A program made the position numbers and the translations under genes. A DNA stretch of 64,000 nucleotides from Limnomonas spitsbergensis (taxonomy: Eukaryota; Chlorophyta; Chlorophyceae; Chlamydomonadales), in the NCBI GenBank assembly GCA_037349105.1, contig JAYJMM010000081.1:1054001-1118000 (forward strand), in the 5' to 3' direction. The first letter of the stretch is position 1. Every line of letters starts with the position of its first letter. Shown one piece after another: positions 11,481 through 21,839 of the stretch. A model generated the notes under the pieces. That model had not been told where the DNA came from and did not search any database. It saw nothing but the letters and a program-made list of their open reading frames with translations.

Positions 11481-13013
11481 GCTTAGTTGAGGGCTAGGAT
11501 CTGGACGGGCTGGGGAATTTTCAGCCTTCCTTGCCTTCTTGAGCTGGTATCTTGTTTCTCCTTTTCCGTCTATTTCTTTCCCTCCTCCTTGACCCATACA
11601 TTTATTTTCCTCCCGACCAAACTGTCGGGCGCCTCCGTGGCCGAGCCTTTTCTAGCATGACCCTGAGGTTAAAAACCGCCATTGTCTGTGGAGCTGTTCA
11701 TGTGCTTGTAACGAGGACGGTGCATGAGTGGACAAAGTGGCCATACATCCAGGGCGGGTCAGATGTATCGACACGTTTTAGGGGTACTGAGGTTTGACCC
11801 GCCGTCCCAACCTGGTCCACCGGGCGCACTAGCAGTACCGACTGCCATTTGAGGTAATCTCTCTAGGAACTGCCTCGATCCACCTGGTGTGTTGCTACAT
11901 CGTCAAGTGCTGTAATCAGCTTGCCATACACTGTTTATTGAGGCCTGTTGGGGCATCATTTGAATCCGAATGGCAGTTGGATGCCAAAACTGCCACGTTG
12001 GGTACCAAACTTGCGGCGGCTGAGCCTGAAAAGTGGCAAAAACGGTTAAGGTAGAGCCTTGGGTGTAGGTGGGGCATAGACGGAGGCATTGCCACCCTCC
12101 CTGGGTCATTTGGCCAATCTAACATGCAGATATGACCTTCCATGTGGCCCACATCAGGGCTGTCTTTCATGGATTGGAATTCACTCCAAACCTGTCTGAT
12201 TGATATGATGTCTGGTGATTCATAGAGCCTGAGAGTAGCTCATTAAGACCGTCCACCCAATTTGTGCATCATTCCCCACTCCCGAGGATGCAAATTTGGG
12301 GCAAAGGTGGCTTGTCAGGAAGCCATGCCCCTTACCCCATGCAGCCCCTCAGCCATGCAAGCTCCTATATCACTGCCACTGAGTTCCAGAATGCCTTAAG
12401 TCAGGCATCCACTCTTTATTCACACATCTTTATTTTCATGTCCTTTATTCCATGCCCCCCTTCTTGTCTGAGCTGAGCCAGCCAGATCTGCCGAGGACTG
12501 GTTTTGCAAGACGATGGAAAAAACAGCACTGGTGGTTTCAGTGCCACAACCCTAGGCTTTACATCAGGTAATGCTTCAGCTATGGAGGCCAGCACTGCAA
12601 TATAACATCCTCAAAAATTAGAGGCAGGCCCCTCAGCGTGGTCAAGTCATCTCAACACATAAATTTAATGGAGTTGGTGATTCTGTCAAGTGGACTCCTT
12701 AAGACCATTGTGTTTGCGTTTGATTATCTCAAGGGACAGTTGGTGCCTACCAGTATTAGTGCACTGCTAGCGATCAGGTTGGAGCACAGTCAATGTGTAA
12801 CTGAAATCAAGTCATGACCTAACCTCCTTGCACTGCTGGGCATGTCCACGTTTTTACGATACATATGACCCGCCCTGTCCGTCTGACAGCCCAGTAAATT
12901 TAAAAAGGACAAAGCCGGAATTAAATTGGCATGTAAGGCGAGATGGAAGGATCGAATGTTAGAACCTGCAGTGCCTCAGTGCAGTTGTGCACAACTGCAC
13001 ACCAGGCCACCGT
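11481..13013. other. Gene-free stretch
   Basis: No convincing exon was found. A remnant of the dispersed module (ctgtcgggcgcctccgtgg) occurs at about 11622-11680. The rest is unique-looking sequence with short unrelated frames. Confidence 0.4.
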
Positions 13014-13760
13014 TTTAGTATGGCCCAGAGGTGTAACGTCCTTGACCAGCTACCAGCCACCTTGGGGGGGCACCAGTCAATAACGTTACACCTCTGGGCC
13101 CGCTCAAAGCTTGGCCGCGTGGGCGCCCAACTGTTCATAAGGGAGAAAAGAAGAAACTAGAAGGAAGAGGGGGGGGAAAGGAACAAAAGCAAAGGCCGGG
13201 AAGGCAAAGAAGGCCAAGTCCGACACCTGGGTTCCACAAGAGACCAGCCCTCAACAAAGCCTCAAACAAAAGAAACGTCCACAAAATCAAGCGTATCCCA
13301 CCCCTGCTTGGCCACGAGGGCGCCCCACTGATCAGAAGGGAGAAGAGAAAAACAAAAACTGGGGCAAAAAATGACCAAGACTAGGGAAGGCCGGAAAGGT
13401 GGCACCAGTGATTGGATCACTTACTATATCACCACATTTAATGATTTGACTGGCTTGCATTCCGTTATCTCAGTAGAAACCATATCCGCACCAGGCCCAT
13501 GCATGGCGGCATGGCCACATGCCAAGATGTACCGTAACTGGCTGAACACTGCCTGAACTTTATGCTCCTGTGGCGCCCACCCGGCCGAGCCTTTTTGAGC
13601 AAGGCCAAGAGGTGTAACATCATTGAATTATGTGGCCGAGCTGATGCTAGTGAAGCCGAGCCTTTTTCAGTATGGCTCAGAGGTCAATGGCGCTACACCT
13701 CTGGGCCCTGCTCAAAACAAGCTCGGCCGTGTGGGCGCCTGACTTAAGGGTTGGGGGGAA
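13014..13760. repeat. Cluster of inverted-repeat modules
   Basis: At 13020-13110 the arm ggcccagaggtgtaacgt faces its inverted partner acgttacacctctgggcc across a spacer of about 45 bp. A second, more degenerate pair lies at about 13575-13740. Between them is the purine-rich companion segment (ggccgggaaggcaaagaa, gttccacaagagaccag) that accompanies the module elsewhere. These look like MITE or foldback remnants. Confidence 0.65.
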
Positions 13761-13860
13761 AGAACGAAACAAGCATAAGGGGGAAGAAAAAATAGGGAAA
13801 GTGGGGGGGGGGAGTGAAGGGACAGACAAAAGGCTGGAAAAGGAAGACAAAGGAAGTTCC

Positions 13861-14440
13861 AGAGTCTGAAAACGTCGACGCCTCAACGATATCTACCACG
13901 TCTTCCACAAAGGCCACGGCAACCCACCCAAACCTGCTTAGGTAAAACTCTAAGCAGTCTCTAGCACCATTCGGGGGACCTGCCCATCCGGCCATCCCCG
14001 CTCTCTAAGTTAATCTCGCACGCTAGTGGGGCATTGAAAGCATGCATGCGACACGGCCTCCACATGGTCGCCGTCTCCCCTAGCCCTACACCGCTGACAG
14101 CACCGTCTGTCACGCTGCTAACCACTGCGCCGTCCTCTAGTGTCAGCCGTGCTGACGGCACCGAGCTGCAGCCTTAAGTTCGTTCGCACGCATGTTCACT
14201 CCCTCGGCTGGTGCGGCCACGGGCCACTGGCCTGCACCTGCCGAAGACTTAAACTGAGTTTAACCAGGTGCGATAGGCGGCCGCAGACTTGTGTTCAGTG
14301 GCAGGATCTCTGGGGTCCCCTCTGCCAGCTGCATTCAGCTGCGCCCTCTGCTATGCTGCATAAACTAGCGCTGGGACCTCTTTGACATGTAGCGGCCGAA
14401 GGTCAGTCGTTGTCTGACGCAGGATGGGGACGGCTGATCC
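13861..14440 (-). pseudogene. LINE 3'-end fragment (left of retroelement)
   Basis: Minus-strand frames carry GWAGPPNG and AFVEDVVDIVEA, motifs that recur at 38930-39200 and 40040-40240, next to His- and Cys-rich sequence typical of LINE ORF2 C-termini. The fragment ends at ggctgatcccagc, exactly where the 14.55-kb element starts. The interrupted continuation resumes at 28996. Confidence 0.7.
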
Positions 14441-14444
14441 CAGC

Positions 14445-14684
14445 TGTCGCACCATAAAGCAGTAACTGCAATACTATGATAAATACTAAACTCCGTAAAC
14501 TCCGGTCAGGACACCTTAGAGAGGTGTCCTCTACTCACAAATACGGTACATCACCGTACACTCATGCTCCTTGTACTTCAGACAAGAGCTTGTTAACAAG
14601 GTAACTATAACTGGAAGTCCCTAACTGGATGTCTCTGCCTAGAAGTCTCCGTCTCGTGGGTACCGCCCCTACTACTTTACTCGC
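14445..14684 (-). repeat. Terminal repeat part B2
   Basis: A 240-bp outer segment that is nearly identical to B1 (15320-15552) except for a 7-bp length difference near aatactatgataaa. Its inner border is ACTCGC (14679-14684), the six bases that also mark the B1/internal and internal/A1 borders. Confidence 0.85.
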
Positions 14685-15317
14685 GATGTGCGCTTCAGGT
14701 CCGTGGCGGACTTCTTTCCTCACGGCAGTGATGGACGCCTACGGGCAGGCTCAGTGACTCTTCACTGGCTGCGAGTGCTCAGCGAGTTAAGCAGCTGAGC
14801 TGGATATTTTTATGTATAGCAATAGACTATGGTAGCGTAGGCCTTCTGGCCGTCTGGGCGCGATCCAGCTGGGCTATGTTAAGGGCACTTACCGCGCGAC
14901 TCGCGGTGAGGTGGCCGGGACGTAGACTGCGTACTTCTTCTCTCGCAGGGTCTCGGTTCTCTACTGGGGTACTTGTCTCCAGCTAGTTCAGCTGAGGCTG
15001 AGCTAGTCTTGACTCGGGTTAAGGTACTGACTTATGTGAAAGCTGCAGGTCTCATACACGGATGACGGCCGGTGCTTGTTACAATAGAGGTCTGTCCTTT
15101 AGAAAGGGACGAAGTAACTAGTTTAGGCAATTGCCGGGATACAGGGACCCGGCAGGCCCAATTCAGAGTACGGTGGAACCTGTCAAATCACCCTGCGTAA
15201 GCGGGTTTCTAGGTCTCAGTTCAAATCCGGAGACTCCGCAGAGAAGCTGCGGAGGCCCCGAGGCCGCCAACTGCGGTCTAAACGGTTCTGTCACGTATAC
15301 GGTAATATACTGTGACA
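14679..15317 (-). repeat. Terminal repeat part A2
   Basis: A 639-bp segment that matches A1 (28356-28995) with one single-base indel (gccgg versus gcccgg) and one substitution (ggtggaacc versus ggtagaacc). It is separated from B1 by two bases (gc, 15318-15319). It contains an 8-bp stem (ctccgcag/ctgcggag) and the 22-nt segment (15094-15115) complementary to the primer-site candidate. Confidence 0.85.
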
Positions 15318-15319
15318 GC

Positions 15320-15552
15320 TGTCGCACCATAAAGCAGTAACTGCAATACTATGGTAAATACCGTAAACTCCGGTCAGGACACCTTAGAGAGGTGTCCTCT
15401 ACTCACAAATACGGTACATCACCGTACACTCATGCTCCTTGTACTTCAGACAAGAGCTTGTTAACAAGATAACTATAACTGGAAGTCCCTAACTGGATGT
15501 CTCTGCCTAGAAGTCTCCGTCTCGTGGGTACCGCCCCTACTACTTTACTCGC
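15320..15552 (-). repeat. Terminal repeat part B1
   Basis: A 233-bp segment next to the internal region. On the minus strand it follows directly after a purine-rich run and so occupies the place where a 3' LTR would begin. Confidence 0.85.
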
Positions 15553-15565
15553 CCCCCGCTCCCCT
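15553..15565 (-). promoter_or_regulatory. Polypurine-tract candidate
   Basis: On the minus strand this reads aggggagcggggg and abuts the GCGAGT border of B1. LTR retrotransposons prime plus-strand DNA from such a tract just 5' of the 3' LTR. One C interrupts the purines. The assignment rests on position. Confidence 0.5.
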
Positions 15566-16218
15566 GCGTTAAGCCCTCCAGGCATGCGCGGGGAGCCGGA
15601 AAAGGGGTGGTACTGAAAGAACTTCTGGAAAAATATGTACGTAGAAGCTCAAATCATCTTCCGCAAATCTGCCTGGTTCAGGCCTTCTTCAATCAGAACT
15701 AAAAAAAGTCCACCGAGTCTCAGCTGAAGCGCAATGCGCAGAATCCTACAAATCCAAGCTGTTCAGCCCACTACTGGCTAGCAAACAGAGAAATTTTCAA
15801 AGTTATCAGGTCAAGCTAAGAACAACCGCTTCTCTCGCCCCACTGCGCCATAGCCGCCTGGTCTTCACTGGCCACAGGAAATGTGCGCCGTAGCAGCGTG
15901 ATCCGCCCCCTACTGTGGTATCATTGCCCGAGTTGACTAATTCTCCTCGCTCATCATCGTCATAACATATGTACTACCGTAGCCTTGCTGCTATGGTGTT
16001 TTGAGAAACAAATTTTCACTATGCTGCTGCGATAGCTTGAACTCCACTCCTGCATCTTCCGTCTATGGTCCGCTGGCTGCCGGCCCACTGCCTGCCGGGT
16101 ACTAGGGCAAGCCGCGCTGCGTCTGCCTTTTCTGCTCTGTAGGCGCCTACCCGCTCCTTGCCAGTTACGGCGTGGGTGACGTCACGTGCTCAGCGGCCTT
16201 GCCGCTCTGGGCTCGGCC

Positions 16219-16970
16219 TCAGGTCTCGGTAAGCTCCTCAAGGGCTGACTCCTCTTCTTCCCTTGCTGCTTCCTTGGCCACCTTAGCCCTTCTTGTAACT
16301 GCTCTCGGGGTGACATTGGCCTCTCCCCGGCCAGTGGTGTACGAGATGTCGTACAACCCGTTCGCCATTGGTCTTGCGATGCCCCGTTCCATTTGCCTTG
16401 TTGCTGGGTTGGTGGCCATGACTTCCACCTCAGGCCTGTCCATGACGTTGGCCTCCTGGGCTGTCCTGGCAGCCGCTCTGGCTGCTGGGCTCGGCCGCCC
16501 CTGGGCCTGCAAATTTCGATCTGCTGTAGCGGGCCCTGCTATTGCAGCGGGCCCAGCTCCCTTGTCATCAGGCGTGCATTTTGGGCACAACCACTCGCCC
16601 TCAGGCACCCTCTCGAGTACTGGCACCAAGCAATCCATGTGCCAACCCGCGACTGGCAGTGCCTCTTTGATCCTGGCCACTCTGGCCAAGAGCAGGTCTG
16701 CTGCCTCTTCTGATGTTGCCACCTTGGCTGTGCTCCAGAGGTCCGCTCCCACTCTGGAGGGAAAGGTGGGTCTCTGCCCGAACAGCACCTCGTACGGCGC
16801 CATGCGCGTGGCCTGCTGCGGCGAGCACCGGAAGCCTAGGGCTACCCAGGGCACCATCTTGTCCCAGGACTCGTCGCTGCTGCCTTCCTCGCAGCACTTG
16901 CGTAGGCCTGCCTTGAGGGTCTGGACAGCCCTCTCTGATAGCCCGTCTGCCTGGTTCCTGTGCCGCGTCG
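16219..16970 (-). pseudogene. Gypsy-type integrase tail with half a PHD finger
   Basis: The minus strand encodes ADGLSERAVQTLK, which carries the last acidic residue of the DDE triad. PWVALGFRCSP and MAPYEVLFGQRP follow, the conserved block after the integrase core. About 60 residues on, WHMDC...WLCPKC is the second half of a PHD zinc finger; the first half is missing. The frame differs from that of the preceding 1422-residue ORF, so it could not be translated from that ORF without a shift. The last 120 residues are low-complexity Ala- and Glu-rich. Confidence 0.75.
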
Positions 16971-19900
16971 GCCCAGTCTGCCGCAGCCGATTCTCCCAGG
17001 CACTGCCTGTATGACGCGGCCGCTTCTCCGCTGCCAGAGCACGCGTTTCCTCCAAAGGGCTCGAAAAGGACGACTCCCTCGGTCTCCATGGCCCGCACAG
17101 CCCCACTCGACAGGCAAGCTGTGTCCAGGCCCTGCGTGCCGCAGTAGCCTGGTAGATCCTCCATTGAGTAAGCGAATGCTCCTTGGCGATCCCTGAGGCT
17201 CTGCTCAAGGCTCTCCTGCTGTTCCGCAGTGAAGTCGGGGTGCTGGCCCAGCAGCCATCCCTCCTTGGTTTTGACGTACTCAGCGGGCGGTTCCACTACT
17301 CCCCCCGGTTGGAACATGTCGATCATCTCAGCCGCCTGCGGGTCGTCCTCCGCGGGCGGCTCTTCCCTGCCTGTGCTGTTGCTGCGCTGCCATCTCTCCT
17401 GCTGGCTGCATGCACCCTTTCTGCTGCTGGCACCCCCCATGGGGATGACTGCTGGCGGGCGCAACCATCCAGATGACAGCTTCGCTGCTGCCTCTCGACC
17501 AGACACAAAAGCCCCCTGGCTTGCTGTAAATCCTCCTCCTCGTACCCCCTGCTCGGTGGCTCGCGCCCCTGGTACACACACCGACAGCAGGAGCCACACC
17601 AGTATCAGCTGGAGCGTCCCCGTAAGGATCCCCTTAAATGCTGTACAGGTGAGGAGTCCTCTGCAAGCTGGCATCTGCCGTGTGGGTTTCTGCGGTAGGT
17701 GCTCTGTGGGCTGTGCGCATGGCTCTGCACTCTGCGCTGGCCTCTGCTGCCCTCTGGCCCACGTGATCTCCAAGTCTACCTGGCTGATCCTGAGCGGCAG
17801 GACTGGGCAGTCCATTCCTGGTCTGCTGCCACGGTCCCTGTCCGCGGCTGCCCTCTGCGCCTTCCCTGCACGTCGCCTAGCCTTTTTTGACTTTTTTCCC
17901 CGCAACTCGGCAGTGTCAGCCCAAGCCGTACCGGTCCTTTCCGGCCCTGCTCCTGGGTTCTGTCTTGTGCCGTCTTGTGCCAGCCGCTCCTGCCTATGAG
18001 TAGCGCGCTGCACAGCCTTGCTGCTGCCTGCACCCGCGGGCTCCTCTGGCCCACAGCCCTGTCGCATGGTTTCCCGAGCGCTGGCAACCCGCCTTGCAAG
18101 ATCCTCCCCCCTGCTGGTTCGGGCTTGGCTGCTGCGACTGTCCGACGGCTGTTGGGTGGCTACTCCCTTTGCTCCCATCGTTCTTAGGGCTGATATCCTT
18201 TCCGTCAGCTCCTCCTGTAGATCCCTGACCGCCCTGCTGTAACCTCCCATCCTGGGGTTCGGATCGGGCTGTGGCAGCATTCTGAGTCGGAAAAGCAGGC
18301 TAGCCTCCTGGCTTGCCTCTTGCTGCCCCATTTCCCGCCTTCTTAGCACGTCCAGCTGATCCACGAAGTTCCTGAGCACTGCCACCCAGCACCCCGTGCT
18401 GTATGATGCCGGGTCACCCCAGGGCTCCCTTGCTGCTGCCTGCGCTGGCGGGCTGATCTGGGCGTCCCCTGGGCGCCTGCTGCCCGCCTCGCCTGCTGCT
18501 GCCCCCTTGGGATCGAAGGCGTACTGGTATGCTGCCTGCCGCGGGCTGACCCCCACTGCGGCCTGGTGCTCCTCCTCTTCTAGTGCGATCTCGCTACCAC
18601 GCTCTATCTCGGCTCTCTTGATTCTGCGCTCCTCCATGGCTGCTTGCTCCTGAACGGCACTGCGCATCCACTCTTGCCGTAGCTGTAACAACTCCTCCTC
18701 GAGGCCCCACCCTGGACTCCCTGGTCCAGGGCCTGCGTCGGTTGGCTCTTCCATCCCATCCTCATCCCCGGCATCCGCTCTTGTGATGCTGATCCTTTCC
18801 GGGAACGGGTGTCCGTCAGCGCCCCACTCCACTTCTGACTCTGAATCTTGCACCAGGGATGGTGGCCCTTCCGAAGGGTCTTCATTCTCCTCTCCTAGCA
18901 GTCCCGTGCCCTCCTGGCGGGGGTGAAGCTCTTCGCTGGACCTTGGATCCCTGTTGTCCAGGTCTCCTGCGAGTGGTCTACTTGTACTGTCCGGGGGTGT
19001 CGAGGGCTCCGCCCGGTCCCCGGTTTCAGCCCCCAGGGCTGACACTTCCATCTCCCCTATGGGCTCCAGCCATTCCCAAGAGGATGCTGTTGCCCCGAGT
19101 GTGGTGACGAAGGCGACATGGCCCCGTTCTGGTGGCTCGTATGTGTCCTGGATCGGTCCGTCACTGTCAGCAGCGGGGTCCCAATAGTGGGCACCCCATC
19201 TGCCCACTATCCAGCGTCCCAGCACGGGCTGAGTCCTCAGCTCTTCCAGCTCCTCCATGTAGGTATCCGATCCTGCTCCTCCGAACAAGGGATGCAGCGT
19301 GCGCACCCCTGCCGGGTGCGCCTGCCTCCACAGCTGTACTGTCATGCCGTTTGCTTGCCAATAAGGCCCCACGCTGCTGGCCCTGTTGTCGCGCCACGCT
19401 CTTCTCTCCCAGCGCACCCACTGGTGCACGCACGCTTCTAACCGTTCTACTGCGAACGGCGAGCGCGCGAACTCCTCTTCGTCTTCCCACATGGGCCCAT
19501 CTGCTGGCGACCTCTGGGTCCCATATGGCCATGTGGGGCAGTCTGCCATTTCCAGCGGCGCCCACTGATCATCCACGCCCCACACATGCCGCATGGCTGC
19601 TGACAGCTGGCCCGGTAGCAGAACCCGTTGCAACGCCATGAGCATGACGGTCCATGTCGCTGGGTCTGCTCCCCTGGCGTGCGTGTGCGCGTGGAATTCT
19701 GCCTCGTCGACTGATGCGCACTTGGTGATCGCCACGTTCCCTTCGCACCTTGCGAACAGGAAGACTGGCATATCATCCCGCGACGCATGCATGTGGATCC
19801 ATGCCTCTGAAACAGGCAGTTCTCCCTCTTCCAGCTCCTCGTAGTAGTAAGTTACCAGCTGCTGAACTGGGATGGCTGCCCTGGCTTCCCCAGGAGCCAC

Positions 19901-20869
19901 TCCCCACGGTACAGCTTGCCCTGCGACCATCCTGGGGATGGTGACCGACGCCTCAACGGTGGCCTCACACCGCCTTGGCCTATCGGAATGGCACAGCCCT
20001 GCCCCGCTGTAGGTTCCATCCTCTGACCTGTCACCCCCTCCGTGCCCTCCTAAGGCCTGCACTGGCACGTAGAAAGCGCGGTCTCTGAGAGCGGGGTGCT
20101 CCATCAACTGATGGACGCAGTCCTCCGCCCATGGCGTGCGCATGAACCCGGGCTGCGCGCCCTGCCACACCCCCTCGGTGCGCGTGCTATCCGGCACGTC
20201 TGGGTGCGCCCTGTCGGCTGCGGCCACCGCTGTGATGCCTTCTTTGACGGCTAGGTCCACCATCTCGCTTACGCAGTATGCGTAGATGGGGTGCTGTGAC
20301 CACCCCCTCTGCATATAATCCTCCATCCTTGTGCTGGGCTGTATGAACCCCTTGAGTGCTGCACCCAGCAGGACTGCTGTCACCGCGTCCCACGGAAAGA
20401 TCAGTCTGGCCACTGCCTGCATGGCTGCCGCTATGTTGACACACGTCTGCGTCCTGCCTTCCAGGAGCCTGTGGTTCTGCACCCTACATAGCCCGTCCTT
20501 GGACTGTGCCGGCAGAGTGATCATAGCCTCTGAAGACGACGCCTCTGGCATTTCTTCCCCCAGGCGGTACCACTGCACGAAGCACCTGCTCTCTGGCAAT
20601 CTCGGCGGGTCTGGCTCAGGGCGCACCCGCCCTCTGCTGCCCGACCTATCCCGGCGGCCTTCACCGTCCTGGTTGAACCGGGGATCTTCATGCCATGCAG
20701 CGGGCCTCTCGCCCCTGCTGCGGCTGCGCTGCAGTCCTCTGTCCGCCTCTTCCCATCTGTCAGGGTTGGACAGAGAGGTGGTACTGTGATGGGTCCTAAC
20801 GGGCCCCGCCGTATTGTCCTCTGGACTCATAGCTGCTGCCCCCCTGGCCCTTGGGTGGTGAACCTGCAC
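16601..20869 (-). CDS. Large retroelement ORF ending in pre-RT pol sequence
   Basis: An open frame of 1422 residues. The first 1000 are not recognised: acidic and Arg-rich stretches, one predicted coiled segment (EEELLQLRQEWMRSAVQEQA), and a single strongly hydrophobic segment (LQLILVWLLLSVCV) at about residue 1100. Near residue 1240, at about 17120-17215, the text RQGAFAYSMEDLPGYCG matches the region just before reverse transcriptase in Gypsy pol. It then runs directly into GVVLFEPFGG (about 17041-17087) and out of frame into integrase, so RT, RNase H and the integrase core have been deleted. Its 5' end overlaps the 328-residue ORF by 74 nt. It may still be translated as a fusion in trans-mobilised copies. 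Confidence 0.55.
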   Translation of the reverse strand: MQVHHPRARGAAAMSPEDNTAGPVRTHHSTTSLSNPDRWEEADRGLQRSRSRGERPAAWHEDPRFNQDGEGRRDRSGSRGRVRPEPDPPRLPESRCFVQWYRLGEEMPEASSSEAMITLPAQSKDGLCRVQNHRLLEGRTQTCVNIAAAMQAVARLIFPWDAVTAVLLGAALKGFIQPSTRMEDYMQRGWSQHPIYAYCVSEMVDLAVKEGITAVAAADRAHPDVPDSTRTEGVWQGAQPGFMRTPWAEDCVHQLMEHPALRDRAFYVPVQALGGHGGGDRSEDGTYSGAGLCHSDRPRRCEATVEASVTIPRMVAGQAVPWGVAPGEARAAIPVQQLVTYYYEELEEGELPVSEAWIHMHASRDDMPVFLFARCEGNVAITKCASVDEAEFHAHTHARGADPATWTVMLMALQRVLLPGQLSAAMRHVWGVDDQWAPLEMADCPTWPYGTQRSPADGPMWEDEEEFARSPFAVERLEACVHQWVRWERRAWRDNRASSVGPYWQANGMTVQLWRQAHPAGVRTLHPLFGGAGSDTYMEELEELRTQPVLGRWIVGRWGAHYWDPAADSDGPIQDTYEPPERGHVAFVTTLGATASSWEWLEPIGEMEVSALGAETGDRAEPSTPPDSTSRPLAGDLDNRDPRSSEELHPRQEGTGLLGEENEDPSEGPPSLVQDSESEVEWGADGHPFPERISITRADAGDEDGMEEPTDAGPGPGSPGWGLEEELLQLRQEWMRSAVQEQAAMEERRIKRAEIERGSEIALEEEEHQAAVGVSPRQAAYQYAFDPKGAAAGEAGSRRPGDAQISPPAQAAAREPWGDPASYSTGCWVAVLRNFVDQLDVLRRREMGQQEASQEASLLFRLRMLPQPDPNPRMGGYSRAVRDLQEELTERISALRTMGAKGVATQQPSDSRSSQARTSRGEDLARRVASARETMRQGCGPEEPAGAGSSKAVQRATHRQERLAQDGTRQNPGAGPERTGTAWADTAELRGKKSKKARRRAGKAQRAAADRDRGSRPGMDCPVLPLRISQVDLEITWARGQQRPAQSAEPCAQPTEHLPQKPTRQMPACRGLLTCTAFKGILTGTLQLILVWLLLSVCVPGARATEQGVRGGGFTASQGAFVSGREAAAKLSSGWLRPPAVIPMGGASSRKGACSQQERWQRSNSTGREEPPAEDDPQAAEMIDMFQPGGVVEPPAEYVKTKEGWLLGQHPDFTAEQQESLEQSLRDRQGAFAYSMEDLPGYCGTQGLDTACLSSGAVRAMETEGVVLFEPFGGNACSGSGEAAASYRQCLGESAAADWADAAQEPGRRAIREGCPDPQGRPTQVLRGRQQRRVLGQDGALGSPRLPVLAAAGHAHGAVRGAVRAETHLSLQSGSGPLEHSQGGNIRRGSRPALGQSGQDQRGTASRGLAHGLLGASTREGA

Positions 20870-21782
20870 GCTGAGCCAATCCCGGGTCCCGGTGGCTGCT
20901 CCCGCTACCTCGCCGCCTGTGTCGTTGTTGCCCTCCGGGGTACCTGGAATTGTAAGACTGCCCTGCTGGCCCCGGCCATCCCGGCGGGCCTAGCAGCTCA
21001 CTCGGGCCAGCTGTCTCCTGCTGCTTTTTCCATTCTTCAAAGGAGACCTCCTTGGCGGCCTCATAAGCTCGCCTCATGTTGTCTTCTGAAACCTCCTGGC
21101 TCCTGCCAGGTCCCCTGACTCCCCAGCTCCGTTCCGGGCCTACTGCTGCTCGCGATCGGTCAAACTGGCTGCTGTCACCTGGCTGCAAGGCCCCCCCCTG
21201 CTCTGGGCACGCATTAGCGAAGTGCCCTGGCTTCCCACAGTTGAAGCACACTCCCCCATCATGGGGTCCGAGGACGCTTCTCTGTCCCCCCATCCAGCTG
21301 CGCCCTGCCTGGGCCCTGCCCGGCGGACTCTGGCCGGAGGCTCCTCTTCTATCCTGCGCTCTCCCCTCCAACTGGTGTGGCCTGGCTTTGCTACCTGTGC
21401 CTCTCTCCTGTGACCTGCCCCTGGGCTGGCTCCCGCGATCCCTGCTGGGTGACCGCTGCCTCCTGCCTCTAGGCCGGTCGAAGCCATCATCGCGGTCCGG
21501 CCGCTGGGTTCGAGCCTCAGGTGTAGGCACCGCCCCGTGGCGTTCTACACTGCGGGCCCTCTGCGCACTCCTGCTGCGCTCTCTGGTTTCTGTGTTTATT
21601 GCGGCATCTGGGGTTGACCCCCTGTGCTGCGTTCGCTTCTCCCCTCTGGCCTGCCTGGCCCCGCCACTGCCCCCTGGTCCTTGCTGACCAGTGGCTTGCT
21701 GCTCCTGTTCCTGCAGCTTCTCCTGGCCCAGACCCTCGTCCTCATCTGTGAGCTCGGTCGTGGTTTGAAACATTATCCTCAT
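20796..21782 (-). CDS. Retroelement Gag-like ORF with CCHC zinc knuckle
   Basis: A frame of 328 residues, rich in Arg, Ser and Gly, with one perfect retroviral-type zinc knuckle, CFNCGKPGHFANAC (C-x2-C-x4-H-x4-C), near residue 190. The Arg/Ser-rich flanks suit nucleic-acid binding. It starts 58 nt after the stop of the upstream ORF and overlaps the next ORF. It is probably part of an originally continuous Gag polyprotein now split by frameshifts; a separate small Gag is the alternative. Confidence 0.6.
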   Translation of the reverse strand: MRIMFQTTTELTDEDEGLGQEKLQEQEQQATGQQGPGGSGGARQARGEKRTQHRGSTPDAAINTETRERSRSAQRARSVERHGAVPTPEARTQRPDRDDGFDRPRGRRQRSPSRDRGSQPRGRSQERGTGSKARPHQLEGRAQDRRGASGQSPPGRAQAGRSWMGGQRSVLGPHDGGVCFNCGKPGHFANACPEQGGALQPGDSSQFDRSRAAVGPERSWGVRGPGRSQEVSEDNMRRAYEAAKEVSFEEWKKQQETAGPSELLGPPGWPGPAGQSYNSRYPGGQQRHRRRGSGSSHRDPGLAQRAGSPPKGQGGSSYESRGQYGGAR

Positions 21783-21839
21783 GTGCTCTGCCAGCTCCGG
21801 GTCTCCTGGGACTGTGGCCTGCAGCGGCTCTCCTGCCTG

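Noticed and set aside
15190..15260. tRNA T-arm in the A repeat (cagttcaaatccgg)
   Set aside because: No full tRNA fold around it; it is more likely a chance match or repeat-internal hairpin.
16172..17999. Plus-strand frames over the retroelement (up to 280 codons; also 24778-25866, 362 codons)
   Set aside because: They are antisense shadows of GC-rich minus-strand ORFs with conserved retroelement motifs.
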